Source: Palsa-343 sp036269135
Lineage (GTDB): Bacteria > Acidobacteriota > Terriglobia > Terriglobales > Acidobacteriaceae
NCBI GenBank assembly: GCA_036269135.1
Contig: DATASQ010000002.1
Coordinates: forward strand, 27,547 to 91,546
Length of the DNA: 64,000 nucleotides
Direction of reading: 5' to 3'
Shown here: one piece after another, positions 51,446-61,345 of the stretch
Layout of the letters: each line of letters begins with the position of its first letter
Position numbering within the stretch: the stretch's first letter is position 1
Notes under the pieces: generated by a model
The model's database searches: none
What the model saw: only the letters and a program-made list of their open reading frames with translations
What the model was told of the DNA's origin: nothing
Position numbers and translations under genes: made by a program

Positions 51446-52648
51446 CTATGTTTGCCGAGTGGCAGGCTCGCGCAGCGGGCTTAGCCGCCGCAGGATCGCC
51501 ATTTCCAGCAGAGCCAGGACCAGAATGGCGGCGACGGCAGCCACCGCGACCGCGAAGCCCAGTCGCAGCGAGCCGGTGTGGGTGGAGACCAGTCCGGCGA
51601 GCCAGGGCAGGACCGCGCCGCCACTTGCGCACATAGCAAAGACCCATCCCGTATTGCGGTGATCGCCGACCCGGGCCAGCAGCCGCGCAACTCCGAGGGG
51701 AAAAACGGGACCGAAGCCCGCCCCCGCGAGCGCCACCGCCACCAGAACCACACGCGTGGAGTGCGGTTCGAGCAGAACTGCGATCGCAGCCAGCGCCAGC
51801 ACGAGACTGGGCAGCAGAACGGCGCGCTCGGGCAGGCGCCGCAGGGCGGCCGCTCCCAGGGCGCGGCCGGTCAGCAGGGCAATCCAGAATAGCGAGACCA
51901 GCAGGCTGGCATTTTCCAGGCTGAGACCGCTGAATCGATGCGCATAGGTCGTGATCCAGCCGCTGATCGTGTTTTCTGCCCCCACATACAGGAAGAGGAA
52001 AACCGCAAAAAAGGCGAGCAGTCCGGCGTCCTGCGCCAGCGAAGTGCGCGCGGGGATGCTCGAAGGCGTCTCTGTGACCCGGAGCTGAGGCGACAGACCG
52101 AAGAACATGAAGGCCGCGCCCAGAGCCACCAGCACCAGGAAGGCGCGGAGCCAGCCACCGCCCTCGGTGGCGGCAATCAGCCAGGGACACGCCACAGCGC
52201 CGATCCCCCACCACAAGTTCACCACCGAGAGGCCGCGGGCCCGGTCACCCCGGTGCGTTTCCTGGGCCGCGCTGCCCACATAGAGGTTGGTTGCGGTCAC
52301 CGATAACCCGATCCCCAGGCCGATCAAGCTGAAAGCCGTCAAAGCGAGAGCGTGGCCCAGCATCGCCTGGACGGACTCGCTCGCAACCATCAGCAGAAAC
52401 ACCCCGGCACTCATCAGGGCATAGCCTGTGGGCAGATTGCGGCGCAGCCGGTGCGGCGAAAAGATCGCTCCCACCGTGGAGGCGGCGAATTCCGCCGCAA
52501 AGAATCCGCCGGACTGCACATCCCGCAGGCCCCATTTCGCCGCCATCACCGGCAGCAGCGGCCCGGGCAGAACGGTCACGAAGCCGCACACCACGAACCC
52601 GAAGCAAAGCAGGGAGAACCGGGGAGCGGGGGCACGGTCGGGGGCCAT
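51446..52648 (-). CDS. MFS transporter, probably for a sugar
   Basis: A 400-residue protein with 12 predicted membrane segments. GPLLPVMAAKWGLRD at the start and the Asn/Gly-rich segment 7 (FLYVGAENTISGWITTYAHR) match the glucose/fucose permease branch of the major facilitator superfamily. It is 38 bases downstream of a LacI-type regulator on the same strand, which fits regulated sugar uptake. The substrate cannot be named. Confidence 0.88.
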   Translation of the reverse strand: MAPDRAPAPRFSLLCFGFVVCGFVTVLPGPLLPVMAAKWGLRDVQSGGFFAAEFAASTVGAIFSPHRLRRNLPTGYALMSAGVFLLMVASESVQAMLGHALALTAFSLIGLGIGLSVTATNLYVGSAAQETHRGDRARGLSVVNLWWGIGAVACPWLIAATEGGGWLRAFLVLVALGAAFMFFGLSPQLRVTETPSSIPARTSLAQDAGLLAFFAVFLFLYVGAENTISGWITTYAHRFSGLSLENASLLVSLFWIALLTGRALGAAALRRLPERAVLLPSLVLALAAIAVLLEPHSTRVVLVAVALAGAGFGPVFPLGVARLLARVGDHRNTGWVFAMCASGGAVLPWLAGLVSTHTGSLRLGFAVAVAAVAAILVLALLEMAILRRLSPLREPATRQT

Positions 52649-52686
52649 GGAAAGACTGATTCTATGCGCTCGATTCGCCCTGTCGG

Positions 52687-53778
52687 CTATTTCTTCTTCA
52701 GGCGCCCGGGGTTGGGCGGCAGCGTCGATTCCCGGATGATGAGTTCCGGAACAATGGGAATTTGCTCGGGATAATCCTGGTTTGGACCGCCGCGGATGCG
52801 CTGTAACAGGATGCGCGCCGCGGTATTGCCCATGCTGTTGAGCGGCTGGCGGATGGTGGTGAGGCTGGGCGTGTGGTACGCCGCTCCCTGAATGTCGTCG
52901 AAGCCAATGACCGACACATCTTCCGGCACGCGCAGGCCGTGGTCCCGCAGCGCGCGGATGGCCCCGATGGCCGAAATGTCGTTGTAAGCTACCAGCGCGG
53001 TAAAAGGCCGCCTGGCGGCGAGAAGCTGCGGCACCACGGGATAACCGAGTTCCGGCGACGAGAGATTCAGCTGCAGCTGTACGACAAGTTCGGGCCGGAT
53101 CTCCAGACCCAGCTCTTTGGCCACCGTCATCAGGCTCTTCCAGCGTTTGTCGGAATCGGAGCTGAAGGACTGTCCGCGCATGAAGGCGATCTGCCGGTGC
53201 CCCAGTTGATAAAGATGCCGCAGCATCAGCTCGGCGGCGCGCGGGTGATCGAGAACAATCCGGGTGACTCCGGGCAGCGGCTTATGGGCCGCCACCGCGA
53301 CAACGGGCAGCGGCAGGCTGTGCTGCAGGGCGGTATCGATGGCGATGAATCCCTCGACGGAGCGATCCATCAGAAGGCCCGGGTACTCCTCAATCAGGTC
53401 CGCTTTGCGCCGGTGGCTGGCCGTCAGATAGAAATAACCCTCCTCGATCAGGACCTCCTCTATGCCGTTCATGATCAGAACGGAATAGCCGTCGCTGAGC
53501 TCCGGAACCAGCACACCGATGGAAAAGCTCTGGCGGCGCCGCAGGGAGCGAGCGAAGAAGCTGGGACGGTATTCGAATTTCTTTGCCGCGGCAACAACGC
53601 GGTCCCGCGTCTCCTGGGGAATGGAACGGACCCCAGGGGCGTTGTTCAGGACCAGAGAAATGGTCGCGGGCGAGAGATCCAGGTAGTCGCCCAGCGTGCG
53701 CAGGCTGATCGGCCTCGGCGGCAGGAATTCGCCTTTCCCGCTCTCGCTCTTCTTTGCCCGTTTCCGGCCCTGGGCCAT
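52687..53778 (-). CDS. LacI family transcriptional regulator
   Basis: A 363-residue regulator. The HTH is seen as SLRTLGDYLDLSPATISLVL, with hinge RDRVVAAAKKFEYRPSFFAR. The periplasmic-binding-protein-like effector domain follows (IGVLVPELSDGYSVLIMNGI, AFMRGQSFSSDSDKRW, VIGFDDIQGAAYHTPSLTTI). An N-terminal 20-residue Lys/Arg-rich extension precedes the HTH. It is likely to control the MFS gene directly downstream. The effector is probably a sugar. Confidence 0.94.
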   Translation of the reverse strand: MAQGRKRAKKSESGKGEFLPPRPISLRTLGDYLDLSPATISLVLNNAPGVRSIPQETRDRVVAAAKKFEYRPSFFARSLRRRQSFSIGVLVPELSDGYSVLIMNGIEEVLIEEGYFYLTASHRRKADLIEEYPGLLMDRSVEGFIAIDTALQHSLPLPVVAVAAHKPLPGVTRIVLDHPRAAELMLRHLYQLGHRQIAFMRGQSFSSDSDKRWKSLMTVAKELGLEIRPELVVQLQLNLSSPELGYPVVPQLLAARRPFTALVAYNDISAIGAIRALRDHGLRVPEDVSVIGFDDIQGAAYHTPSLTTIRQPLNSMGNTAARILLQRIRGGPNQDYPEQIPIVPELIIRESTLPPNPGRLKKK

Positions 53779-53920
53779 CGGTCACCTTCTTGTAACCCGC
53801 GGAGGTTCTACAACCACCGAGTGATGTTCCGCCTGCGGAATCGCGTTATCCTTATATCACCCCTCAGGGAGAGAAACTGCCCGATTTGCACGCTGCGGGC
53901 TGGAAGCGCTGTATCCGACC

Positions 53921-55927
53921 GTGCTCAACCGCGACGAAAAATTGCCCTCCATGCGCCTGGCCGCGTTCCAGTATGTGATCGCGATTGTCATGGGCATCCT
54001 CGTTTTCGGCCTCTGGCGGCTGCAGGTGGTCGCGGGCCAGAACTACCATGCGATGGCCGAAGCCAACCGCATCCGCAAAGTACCGATCCTGGCGCCCCGG
54101 GGCAAGATCTTCGACCGCGAAGGGCGTCTGATCGTCGATAACTACCCCTCCGTTTCCTGCTTCCTGGTCCGCGAACAGGGCCACGACATCGCTCCGGACC
54201 TGCCGCTCATCGCGCGCGGGCTGCACATGAGCCTCGAGCAGATCGACGCCATCCTGAAGAAATACCGCACCGCCCCCAAATACCAGCCGCTGCCGCTCAA
54301 GCAGGACATCACCCCCGACGAAGAAGAGTTCATCGAGGCGCACAAGGACGAGCTGCCCGAACTGGATACCGTGCAGGAGCAGCGCCGGCTCTATCCCCTC
54401 GGCGGCTTCGCGGCCCAGCTGATCGGCTACGTGGGCGAGGTGAGCGAGGAGATGCTCAACGATCCGCGCTATGCCGTCTATGAGCCTGGCGACGTGGTGG
54501 GCAGGTCCGGCGTGGAAGCCACCTATGACGGCATTCTGCGCGGCGTGGACGGCTCCCAGGATGTGGCCGTCGACAGCCACGGTCGCGAAATCGGCCAGCT
54601 CGGCATCGAGCCCGCCAAACCCGGCAAGGACCTGCGGCTGACTATCGATCTGGATATTCAACGCGCAGCCGAAAACGCGCTGGGCGATCACAACGGCGCG
54701 GTCATTGCCATGGATCCTCACACCGGCGAGATCCTGGCCCTGGTCAGCCGTCCCATTTTCGATCCCAACGAGTTCGCCGTGCGCATCTCGCGCGGCGAAT
54801 GGAATCAGCTCATCACCGACCCCAACCATCCCCTCATGGACAAGGCCATCCAGGCGCAGCTCGCGCCCGGCTCGACCTTCAAGATCATCATGTCGCTCGC
54901 CGGCCTCCAGGAGAACGTCGCCCAGACTTTCAAAGTCGACTGCACCGGCGGCGCCACGCTCTACGGCCACTTTTTCGCCTGCGACAAGCGCCACGGCGAA
55001 GTCGATATCGAGCACGCCATCCCCTGGTCCTGCGACACCTATTTCTATGAGCTGGCTGCTCGCCTCGGCATCGACACCATCGCGAAATACGCCCACTCCG
55101 TCGGCATTGGGGAGAAAACCGGCATCGACCTTCCCGACGAAGCCTCCGGCATTATGCCTTCGACCGAGTGGAAGCTGCGCACGTTTCACGAGAAATGGTA
55201 TGCGGGCGAGACCGTCTCCGTCGGCATCGGCCAGGGCGCCGTCGCGGTCACCCCCATTCAGCTTCTGCGCGCCATCGCCGGTATCGCTTCCGGAGGCGCG
55301 CTGAAACGCCCGCACGTCGTCCCTCCCAGCGAGCTGAGCCCGGAGATGTACCAGCAGATTCTGCAAAACTACCCTGGCTCCGGCGACGTTACCATTCAGG
55401 AATCGCCCGAAACCTGGCAGATCATCACCGAGGGCATGTACAACACCGTCAACGGCGGCGGTACCGCGGCCGCTTCCCGGCTCGAGGGGATCGATTTTGC
55501 CGGCAAGACCGGAACCGCGGAGGTCGTGAGCCACAGCGCCGGCGCCAAGAGCCTGGGAACCGGCAATGAGCGCGCCAACGCCTGGTTCGTGGGCATCGCA
55601 CCCCGCCGCAATCCCGATATCGCCGTTGTTGTCCTGAACGAGCATGGTGGCTGGGGGGCCGATGCCGCCGCCCCCATTGCCGCTAAGGTGATCGAGGCTT
55701 ACGTGGACAAGCAGCGCATGCTGCACCACAACCTCATCGCGCAGACGCCCAAGCCGGTGCAGGTCGGTGCGCTATGGTCCAATCCCGGAAATCCGAACGA
55801 GCTGGGGGGCAAGCCCCTGCCGGCGCAGGCAGGCCAGCCGGCGAATGCGGAAGTCGCTTCCATCCGCGCCGGCCACTTCGTCATCGCGCCGCGGTCCGCT
55901 GCGGCCCAGACAGCGCATTCTCGTTAA
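53921..55927 (+). CDS. mrdA: Penicillin-binding protein 2 (MrdA-type transpeptidase)
   Basis: A 668-residue class B PBP for cylindrical cell-wall synthesis. It has one N-terminal membrane anchor, the PBP-dimer domain (ILAPRGKIFDREGRLIVDN), then the transpeptidase with S318-x2-K321 in GSTFK, the SxN equivalent in PWSCDTYFYELA, and KTGT in FAGKTGTAEVV. The start is GTG 53921. mreCD or rodA are not adjacent, unlike the usual cluster. Its stop lies one base from the stop of convergent hemD. Confidence 0.93.
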   Translation: MLNRDEKLPSMRLAAFQYVIAIVMGILVFGLWRLQVVAGQNYHAMAEANRIRKVPILAPRGKIFDREGRLIVDNYPSVSCFLVREQGHDIAPDLPLIARGLHMSLEQIDAILKKYRTAPKYQPLPLKQDITPDEEEFIEAHKDELPELDTVQEQRRLYPLGGFAAQLIGYVGEVSEEMLNDPRYAVYEPGDVVGRSGVEATYDGILRGVDGSQDVAVDSHGREIGQLGIEPAKPGKDLRLTIDLDIQRAAENALGDHNGAVIAMDPHTGEILALVSRPIFDPNEFAVRISRGEWNQLITDPNHPLMDKAIQAQLAPGSTFKIIMSLAGLQENVAQTFKVDCTGGATLYGHFFACDKRHGEVDIEHAIPWSCDTYFYELAARLGIDTIAKYAHSVGIGEKTGIDLPDEASGIMPSTEWKLRTFHEKWYAGETVSVGIGQGAVAVTPIQLLRAIAGIASGGALKRPHVVPPSELSPEMYQQILQNYPGSGDVTIQESPETWQIITEGMYNTVNGGGTAAASRLEGIDFAGKTGTAEVVSHSAGAKSLGTGNERANAWFVGIAPRRNPDIAVVVLNEHGGWGADAAAPIAAKVIEAYVDKQRMLHHNLIAQTPKPVQVGALWSNPGNPNELGGKPLPAQAGQPANAEVASIRAGHFVIAPRSAAAQTAHSR

Positions 55928-55928
55928 G

Positions 55929-56738
55929 TCAGGTCGCTCTTCCCAGCGCCTGCACTATTGCTGCGACCAGACCATCCAGATCGTGAGGCTCCGCCTCGGC
56001 GGCCGGCTCCCAGCCCTGATCCCGCAGCGTCTGACTCGTCACCGGTCCAATCGAGATCGCCCACATCGCCTTTGGAGCAGCAACACCGGCTTCCCGCAGC
56101 AATTGCAGGAAATTTGTCACCGTCGAGGAGCTTGTAAACGTGGCGGCGTCCGGAACAGCACAGCCGGAACCGAGAATTGTGCGGATTTGCGCTACGGATT
56201 CCGCAGGAATCACGGTCCTGTAGGCATCGATGACATCAACGGTCGCGCCGCGCGCGCGCAGAGCGTCGGGGATCACATCGCGCGCCACCGCGGCTCGCAA
56301 GAGCAGCACACGTTGTCCGTGTACCTGATCCTCCAGGGCTTCAACCAGCGACTCCGCTACATATTCCCGGGGCATGACTGCGATCTTCAGAGCCATCTCG
56401 CGCAGCGCCCGGGCCGTCGCCGATCCCACCGCCGCGACCTGCAGGTGGGCGAAAGCAGCCATTTCGATTCCCAGCGCGCTCCTCCGCTGGGCCAGCGCAT
56501 GTGCACCATTGGCACTGGTCACGATCAGCCACTGATACGGTGACAAATCCCGAAGCGCCGCATCCAGCGGAGTGAATGATGCCGGCGGCACGATCTCGAT
56601 AGCAGGGATCTCCAGCACCTCGGCTCCGACAGCGCGCAGACGCTCGGCGAGCGTTCCGGCCTGGTGTCGTGCGCGGGTAACGAGAATTCTCCGTCCAGCT
56701 ATCGGCTGCCCTGAGGGCCCGGCTGGCGCCCCATTCAC
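55929..56738 (-). CDS. hemD: Uroporphyrinogen-III synthase
   Basis: Closes hydroxymethylbilane to uroporphyrinogen III with inversion of ring D. The family is weakly conserved, but RILVTRARHQAGTLAERLR, WLIVTSANGAHAL, LQVAAVGSATARAL, FTSSSTVTNFLQLL and ISIGPVTSQTLRDQGW fit. It has 269 residues. Its start overlaps the hemC stop by four bases (56735-56738), so it is translated with hemC. The position after hemC is itself strong support. Confidence 0.9.
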   Translation of the reverse strand: MNGAPAGPSGQPIAGRRILVTRARHQAGTLAERLRAVGAEVLEIPAIEIVPPASFTPLDAALRDLSPYQWLIVTSANGAHALAQRRSALGIEMAAFAHLQVAAVGSATARALREMALKIAVMPREYVAESLVEALEDQVHGQRVLLLRAAVARDVIPDALRARGATVDVIDAYRTVIPAESVAQIRTILGSGCAVPDAATFTSSSTVTNFLQLLREAGVAAPKAMWAISIGPVTSQTLRDQGWEPAAEAEPHDLDGLVAAIVQALGRAT

Positions 56739-57730
56739 GGCGCAGCCACCGGCTTGTCAGCGGCTGGCGCCACGGTTGCCAGCAGCCGCTGCGCTCCCTG
56801 GTGCAGCAGCTGGTCGGCAACCTTGCGGCCCAGGACCTCCGGCGCGACGTCTGCCTGGCGATCCAGAACCAGCCGCAATACTTCGGAGCCATCCGGCGCT
56901 GCCACAGCGGCAATGACGGTGTACCCCTCATCGCCCGCGAAGCAATGAATCCCGATCGGGACCTGGCATCCGCCGCCCAAACCCGCCAGAGCCGTTCGTT
57001 CCGCAGTCACCGCGTAGCGGCTCGGCTCGTGATTCAGAAACGCAAGCGCATCCAGCGTCACCGTATCCCTGGCGCGCGTTTCGATGGCCAGCGCGCCCTG
57101 ACCGGCGGCTGGACACAACACCAGGGGCGAAAAACATTCCCGCCGATGCTGTGTCAGTCCGAGGCGCTCCAGGCCCGCTGAAGCCAGGATGATTGCGTCC
57201 ACCTGGCCCTCCGCCAGCTTGCGCAGACGCGTATCCACGTTCCCTCGAAATTCCAGGCATTCCACATCCGGCCGCTGCGCCTTCAGCTGCGCCTGCCGCC
57301 GCAGGCTGCTCGTCCCAATGCGCGCGTTCTGCGGCAGAGCTTCGAAGCTGGCGTGGTTCACTGAAACGAAAGCGTCCCGCGGATCGACCCGCTCCGGAAT
57401 GGCCGCAATCGTAAAGGGCGCGGCCAGTTCGGTCGGCAGATCCTTCAGGCTGTGCACCGCGAGATCGATGCGGCCGGCGAAGAGCGCCTCCTCAATCTCC
57501 TTCGTGAACATACCCTTGCCGTCGCCCTGCGCTCCGCCCACCTCGGCAAAAGGCACATGCTGCATCGCATCGCCGAGCGTCCGGATGATCTCGATGGAGA
57601 CCGCGTGGCCCGCGCCGCGCAGCCGGTCGGCAATGTGGTGCGCCTGCCACAGGGCAAGCTGCGAGCCGCGCGAGCCGATGCGCAGAGGCTTCGAGGCGGC
57701 AGCGTTCTGATTGTCGTTGGATTCGGGCAT
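56735..57730 (-). CDS. hemC: Porphobilinogen deaminase (hydroxymethylbilane synthase)
   Basis: Joins four porphobilinogen units to hydroxymethylbilane. Seen are IGSRGSQLALWQAHHIAD, DLAVHSLKDLPTE, GTSSLRRQAQLKA, FRGNVDTRLRKL and the dipyrromethane cofactor Cys in LGGGCQVPIG. The 331-residue length is normal. It lies 36 bases downstream of hemA. Confidence 0.96.
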   Translation of the reverse strand: MPESNDNQNAAASKPLRIGSRGSQLALWQAHHIADRLRGAGHAVSIEIIRTLGDAMQHVPFAEVGGAQGDGKGMFTKEIEEALFAGRIDLAVHSLKDLPTELAAPFTIAAIPERVDPRDAFVSVNHASFEALPQNARIGTSSLRRQAQLKAQRPDVECLEFRGNVDTRLRKLAEGQVDAIILASAGLERLGLTQHRRECFSPLVLCPAAGQGALAIETRARDTVTLDALAFLNHEPSRYAVTAERTALAGLGGGCQVPIGIHCFAGDEGYTVIAAVAAPDGSEVLRLVLDRQADVAPEVLGRKVADQLLHQGAQRLLATVAPAADKPVAAP

Positions 57731-57766
57731 GCGGATTCAGAAACCAGCCTATCGTGTTCGCGCCCG

Positions 57767-59122
57767 CTACGTCTTACTCGGCTCTTCGGAGGAATCCTCC
57801 GTCCGACCCGGCCCCACAGCGCTCTGCCGGTCAGCATCGGCGGCCGCCTGCCGTTCGCCCTTCTGGCTGATGCACTCGCGGGCAAAGACACCGCCGATTG
57901 CCTCCAATGCCACGGCGTTCCCCTCACGAGCGGCGGTCTTCAGCGCCTGCAGCGGCAGGTGCAGGAACTTGTTGGTCAATCCTCGGGTCAAAGCGTCCAC
58001 GGCGGCCTGCTGCTCGGGCGTCAGGGACTGCAGCAGTTGGCGCGAGCGCTGCAGTTCGGCCTGCCGCATCTCCTCTACCTTCCCCTGCACATGCTGCAGA
58101 ATCGGGGCGATGTCGAGAGTACGAATTGTGCGGCGGAAGCGCTCCGTCTCTTCAGTGATGATGGCCTCGGCGCGCTCGGCCTCGTGCGCGCGGTCCACCA
58201 GGTTGGTGGACGACACCGACTGCAGGTCGTCGATGTCATACAGGAACATGCCTTCCAGCCGATTGACATTGGGATCCACATCGCGTGGGACCGCGATATC
58301 GATGATGAACACAGGCCGGTTCCGGCGGCGCTGCATGATCTGCTGCGCCCGTTCCACACTGATCACGTGCTCCGCCGCGCCCGTTGAGGTGACGATGATG
58401 TCCGCCTCATGCGCGCGCGCGTCGAGGTCTTCATAGCGGATCGCCTGCCCAACGAACTGCTCGGCCAGCTTCACCGCGCGCTCCCAGGTCCGGTTGGCGA
58501 CCATCAGCGAGTCGGCGCCATGCTGCATCAGATGGCGCGCCGCCAGCTCGCTCATCTTGCCCGCTCCGATGAGCAGAATCTTTTTACCGTCCAGCGACCC
58601 GAAGATGCGCCGCGCCAGATCCACCGCGACCGAAGCAATCGAAACCGACGATGAGCCAATTTCCGTTTCCGTGCGGACGCGCTTCGCGGCGGAGAACGCA
58701 CCCTGCAGAAGCTTGTCCAGCGGACCCTTCACCGCGCCCAGCTCACGGGCCAGGTTCCAGGAATGCTTTACCTGCCCCAGGATCTGCGCTTCGCCCACCA
58801 CCATGGAGTCGAGGCTGGCCGCCACGCGGAACATGTGCTGGACGGCTTCCTCGTCCTGGTAGCGGTATAAGTGCGGCTCCAGTTCGGTGCGGTTCACCGA
58901 AAAATGCGATGCCAGGAAGCCGGGCAACTGCGGCTCCACGCCGTTATGGGAGACCAGCACTTCGACGCGATTGCAGGTGGAAAGAACCATCGCCTCCTGC
59001 ACGCCCGGCTCGGCCAGCAGCGCGCGCGTCGTTACCGCGAGCGCCTCCGGACCCATCGCCAGCCGCTCGCGCAGCTCAATGGGCGCCGTCTTGTGGTTCA
59101 GACCTGTGACCAGGAATCTCAT
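57767..59122 (-). CDS. hemA: Glutamyl-tRNA reductase
   Basis: First enzyme of the C5 tetrapyrrole pathway, reducing glutamyl-tRNA to glutamate-1-semialdehyde. It has the catalytic Cys at 50 in VLSTCNRVEVL, GLNHKTAPIELRE at the start, GEAQILGQVKHSW, the NADPH-binding ILLIGAGKMSELAARHL, and a dimerisation domain (about 310-410). It has 451 residues. Its ATG overlaps the stop of the CcsA/HemX-like gene by four bases (59119-59122), so the two are coupled, as hemA and hemX are in Bacillus. Confidence 0.96.
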   Translation of the reverse strand: MRFLVTGLNHKTAPIELRERLAMGPEALAVTTRALLAEPGVQEAMVLSTCNRVEVLVSHNGVEPQLPGFLASHFSVNRTELEPHLYRYQDEEAVQHMFRVAASLDSMVVGEAQILGQVKHSWNLARELGAVKGPLDKLLQGAFSAAKRVRTETEIGSSSVSIASVAVDLARRIFGSLDGKKILLIGAGKMSELAARHLMQHGADSLMVANRTWERAVKLAEQFVGQAIRYEDLDARAHEADIIVTSTGAAEHVISVERAQQIMQRRRNRPVFIIDIAVPRDVDPNVNRLEGMFLYDIDDLQSVSSTNLVDRAHEAERAEAIITEETERFRRTIRTLDIAPILQHVQGKVEEMRQAELQRSRQLLQSLTPEQQAAVDALTRGLTNKFLHLPLQALKTAAREGNAVALEAIGGVFARECISQKGERQAAADADRQSAVGPGRTEDSSEEPSKT

Positions 59123-59985
59123 TTGAGACCGAACCTGTGCGCGGAACTATGAACGGACCCGAGTAGATTCGCCGCCCAGACGCAGAGCATCAGGACGAAC
59201 ACCCCCGACGTGAGCCAGGCCGCGCGGCGGCCGCGCATGCCGGAATTGCGCCGGATGAACAGGATCACAACATACAGACCCCACATGACGAAGGACAAGA
59301 GCACCTTGGGATCGCCAAAATATCGGATGCCGACCTGCTCCTGAGCGATCAATGATCCGGCAAAAAGGCCGGCGGTCATGCAGCAGAAGCCGAGAATCAG
59401 GGTGGTATTGGAGATCTGGTCCATGGTCGCCAGCGGCGGCAGCCAGGTGAGGAATCCCCGCGGACGGGTCTTCGGCCGCTCGGCCGCGCCCGCCTTCGAC
59501 CATTGTTTGCCTTTCAGACGGCCTTCCTGCACCAGGTAAAGGAAGCTCGCCAGCATGCTGAACAGCAGCGCCGCATAGGCGACCAGCAGCATGACGACGT
59601 GGAACGCGATCCAGCCGTTCCGCACCATGGGCGAGGCGAAGGTGTAGCGGTCCGGGCCGAGGGCGGGGATTACGGTCAGCAGGAACGCCAGCGGCAAGGC
59701 AAACAATCCAAATGAGATCGTGCGATAGATGAAGAAAATCAGCAGGAAGACTGCAACGATGGCCAGCGCCAGCGTGGAAATGATCTCCGTGGTCAGCACC
59801 GGGATCAGATGGTGCGCACTGGCCAGCATTTCCACCGTCGCCACCAGGTGGAAGAACCAGGCTCCCAGCGCCACCGGCAGGCAATAACGGTGGCCGCGTG
59901 GACGGTTGCCGAGCACGGCGGGTATCGCCAGAAGACTGGCGACCCCGTACAGCGAAGCGGCAACTCGAAGCCAAAGGAGAAACAT
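59119..59985 (-). CDS. CcsA/HemX-like cytochrome c assembly family membrane protein
   Basis: A 288-residue protein with about eight hydrophobic segments. AFHVVMLLVAYAALLFSMLA and ISNTTLILGFCCMTAGLFAG are typical of CcsA/HemX. The heme-binding WWD motif of full CcsA is not clear; the region near the end of segment 6 reads SFVMWGLYVVILF. It heads the hemA-hemC-hemD transcript and overlaps hemA. HemX in Bacillus lowers HemA protein, so a regulatory role is as likely as cytochrome c maturation. Confidence 0.85.
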   Translation of the reverse strand: MFLLWLRVAASLYGVASLLAIPAVLGNRPRGHRYCLPVALGAWFFHLVATVEMLASAHHLIPVLTTEIISTLALAIVAVFLLIFFIYRTISFGLFALPLAFLLTVIPALGPDRYTFASPMVRNGWIAFHVVMLLVAYAALLFSMLASFLYLVQEGRLKGKQWSKAGAAERPKTRPRGFLTWLPPLATMDQISNTTLILGFCCMTAGLFAGSLIAQEQVGIRYFGDPKVLLSFVMWGLYVVILFIRRNSGMRGRRAAWLTSGVFVLMLCVWAANLLGSVHSSAHRFGLK

Positions 59986-60203
59986 GAGGACTCTGGGGGA
60001 GGCCGTGGAACCGGAAAGAAAAGTATATAGAAATGGCCCGGTTCACGGCCTCGCTGAACCCATTATCCAAAGCGGGCGGGGCGCGGAATGTGACCCATAT
60101 CACTCCGGCTGCGGAACCCGGTTCGGCCGGCGTCGCTCTGAAGTCACCCCGCCGTGCGGGAAAGGCTTCCGCCCAGGCCGCCCTCCACGTAGACTGAAAA
60201 CCG

Positions 60204-61340
60204 ATGGGCGCCGGCTTCGCATCCACCGATCGCTTTCTGGCTGAAATCAAAGAGAACCAGCTCCGCCCCGGATACGTTCTGGTCGGCGATGATGTTTTTC
60301 TCTACGAGCGCTGCCGCAAAGCCGTGCTCGCCGCCCTGGTACCACCGGACCTGCGCGATTTCTGCCTCTCCGACCTCGACCTGGCCGAAACCAGCCTCTT
60401 CGAGGTGCTGGACCGCGCGCAGACGCCGTCGCTCATGGCGCCGTTCCAGGTGCTGTTCATCCGCAACCTGAAAACTCTCTACACCCGCGGCGCGAAGAAG
60501 GACGAGTTTGCCGCCATCGACGGCTATTTTCGCTCGCCCAACCCTCAGGCCCTGCTGATCTTCGTCGCCGACCATCTGCGCATTCCGTCCGATCCGCGGC
60601 GCATGGATTTGGACGACAAGAACCGGTACGAGCGCATCCGCGAAACCCTGGGCGACTGGTGCGGCCTCGTCGAGCTGGCCCGCGTGGACGAGGCCGACGC
60701 GCTGAAGTGGATCGCCGCCGAGGCGAAACGGCGCGAGGTGGTCATCGAGCCGGATGCGGCGCGCGAGCTGGCCGACGCGCTCGGCGCCGACATGATGCTG
60801 ATCGCCTCGGAGCTGGAGAAGCTGGTGCTCTATGTCGGCGCCAAGCGGCACGTCACGCTGGGCGATGTGGAGACGATGGTTTTGGCGGCCAAGCAGCGGT
60901 CGCTCTACGAACTCACCGACGCCATTTCGGCGAAGGATCGCGCTCGCGCCATCAGCCTGCTGCATGGGCTGCTGAACGCCAGCGACGGCGGCGAAGATTC
61001 GGCGATCGGCCACCTGTACATGCTCGCCAGAACGTTTCGGCAGATGCTGGTGATCCTCGAGAAGAACGTCCGCGACTCGCGCGCCATCTGGCAGGCGCTG
61101 TGGCAGGGCTTTCGCATGCCGCCATTTGCCGCCGAGGATGTGATTCGCCAGGCGCGCCGCTACAAGTCGCGGCGAGAGCTGACGCGGGCGCTGCGGCTGA
61201 TTGCCCGTGCCGATCTGGAGCTGCGCTCGCAGCCGCCGGACAAGCGTCTGGTGCTGGAGCGGCTGGTTCTGGATCTGGCCAGCGAGCCAAAGGCGGCGGC
61301 GCTGACCGGAGCAGGGCAGTACGCGATGGAGTGGAGCTGA
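60204..61340 (+). CDS. holA: DNA polymerase III subunit delta
   Basis: A 378-residue clamp-loader subunit that opens the beta sliding clamp. Seen are LRPGYVLVGDDVFLYERCRK at the N-terminus, LLIFVADHLRIPSD, ELADALGADMMLIASELEKL, LTDAISAKDRARAISLLHGL and LARTFRQMLV, matching HolA over its three domains. The ATP-binding P-loop is absent, as is normal for delta. It is divergent from the hem operon, and a secreted-protein gene follows five bases after the stop. Confidence 0.93.
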   Translation: MGAGFASTDRFLAEIKENQLRPGYVLVGDDVFLYERCRKAVLAALVPPDLRDFCLSDLDLAETSLFEVLDRAQTPSLMAPFQVLFIRNLKTLYTRGAKKDEFAAIDGYFRSPNPQALLIFVADHLRIPSDPRRMDLDDKNRYERIRETLGDWCGLVELARVDEADALKWIAAEAKRREVVIEPDAARELADALGADMMLIASELEKLVLYVGAKRHVTLGDVETMVLAAKQRSLYELTDAISAKDRARAISLLHGLLNASDGGEDSAIGHLYMLARTFRQMLVILEKNVRDSRAIWQALWQGFRMPPFAAEDVIRQARRYKSRRELTRALRLIARADLELRSQPPDKRLVLERLVLDLASEPKAAALTGAGQYAMEWS

Positions 61341-61345
61341 CCGCC

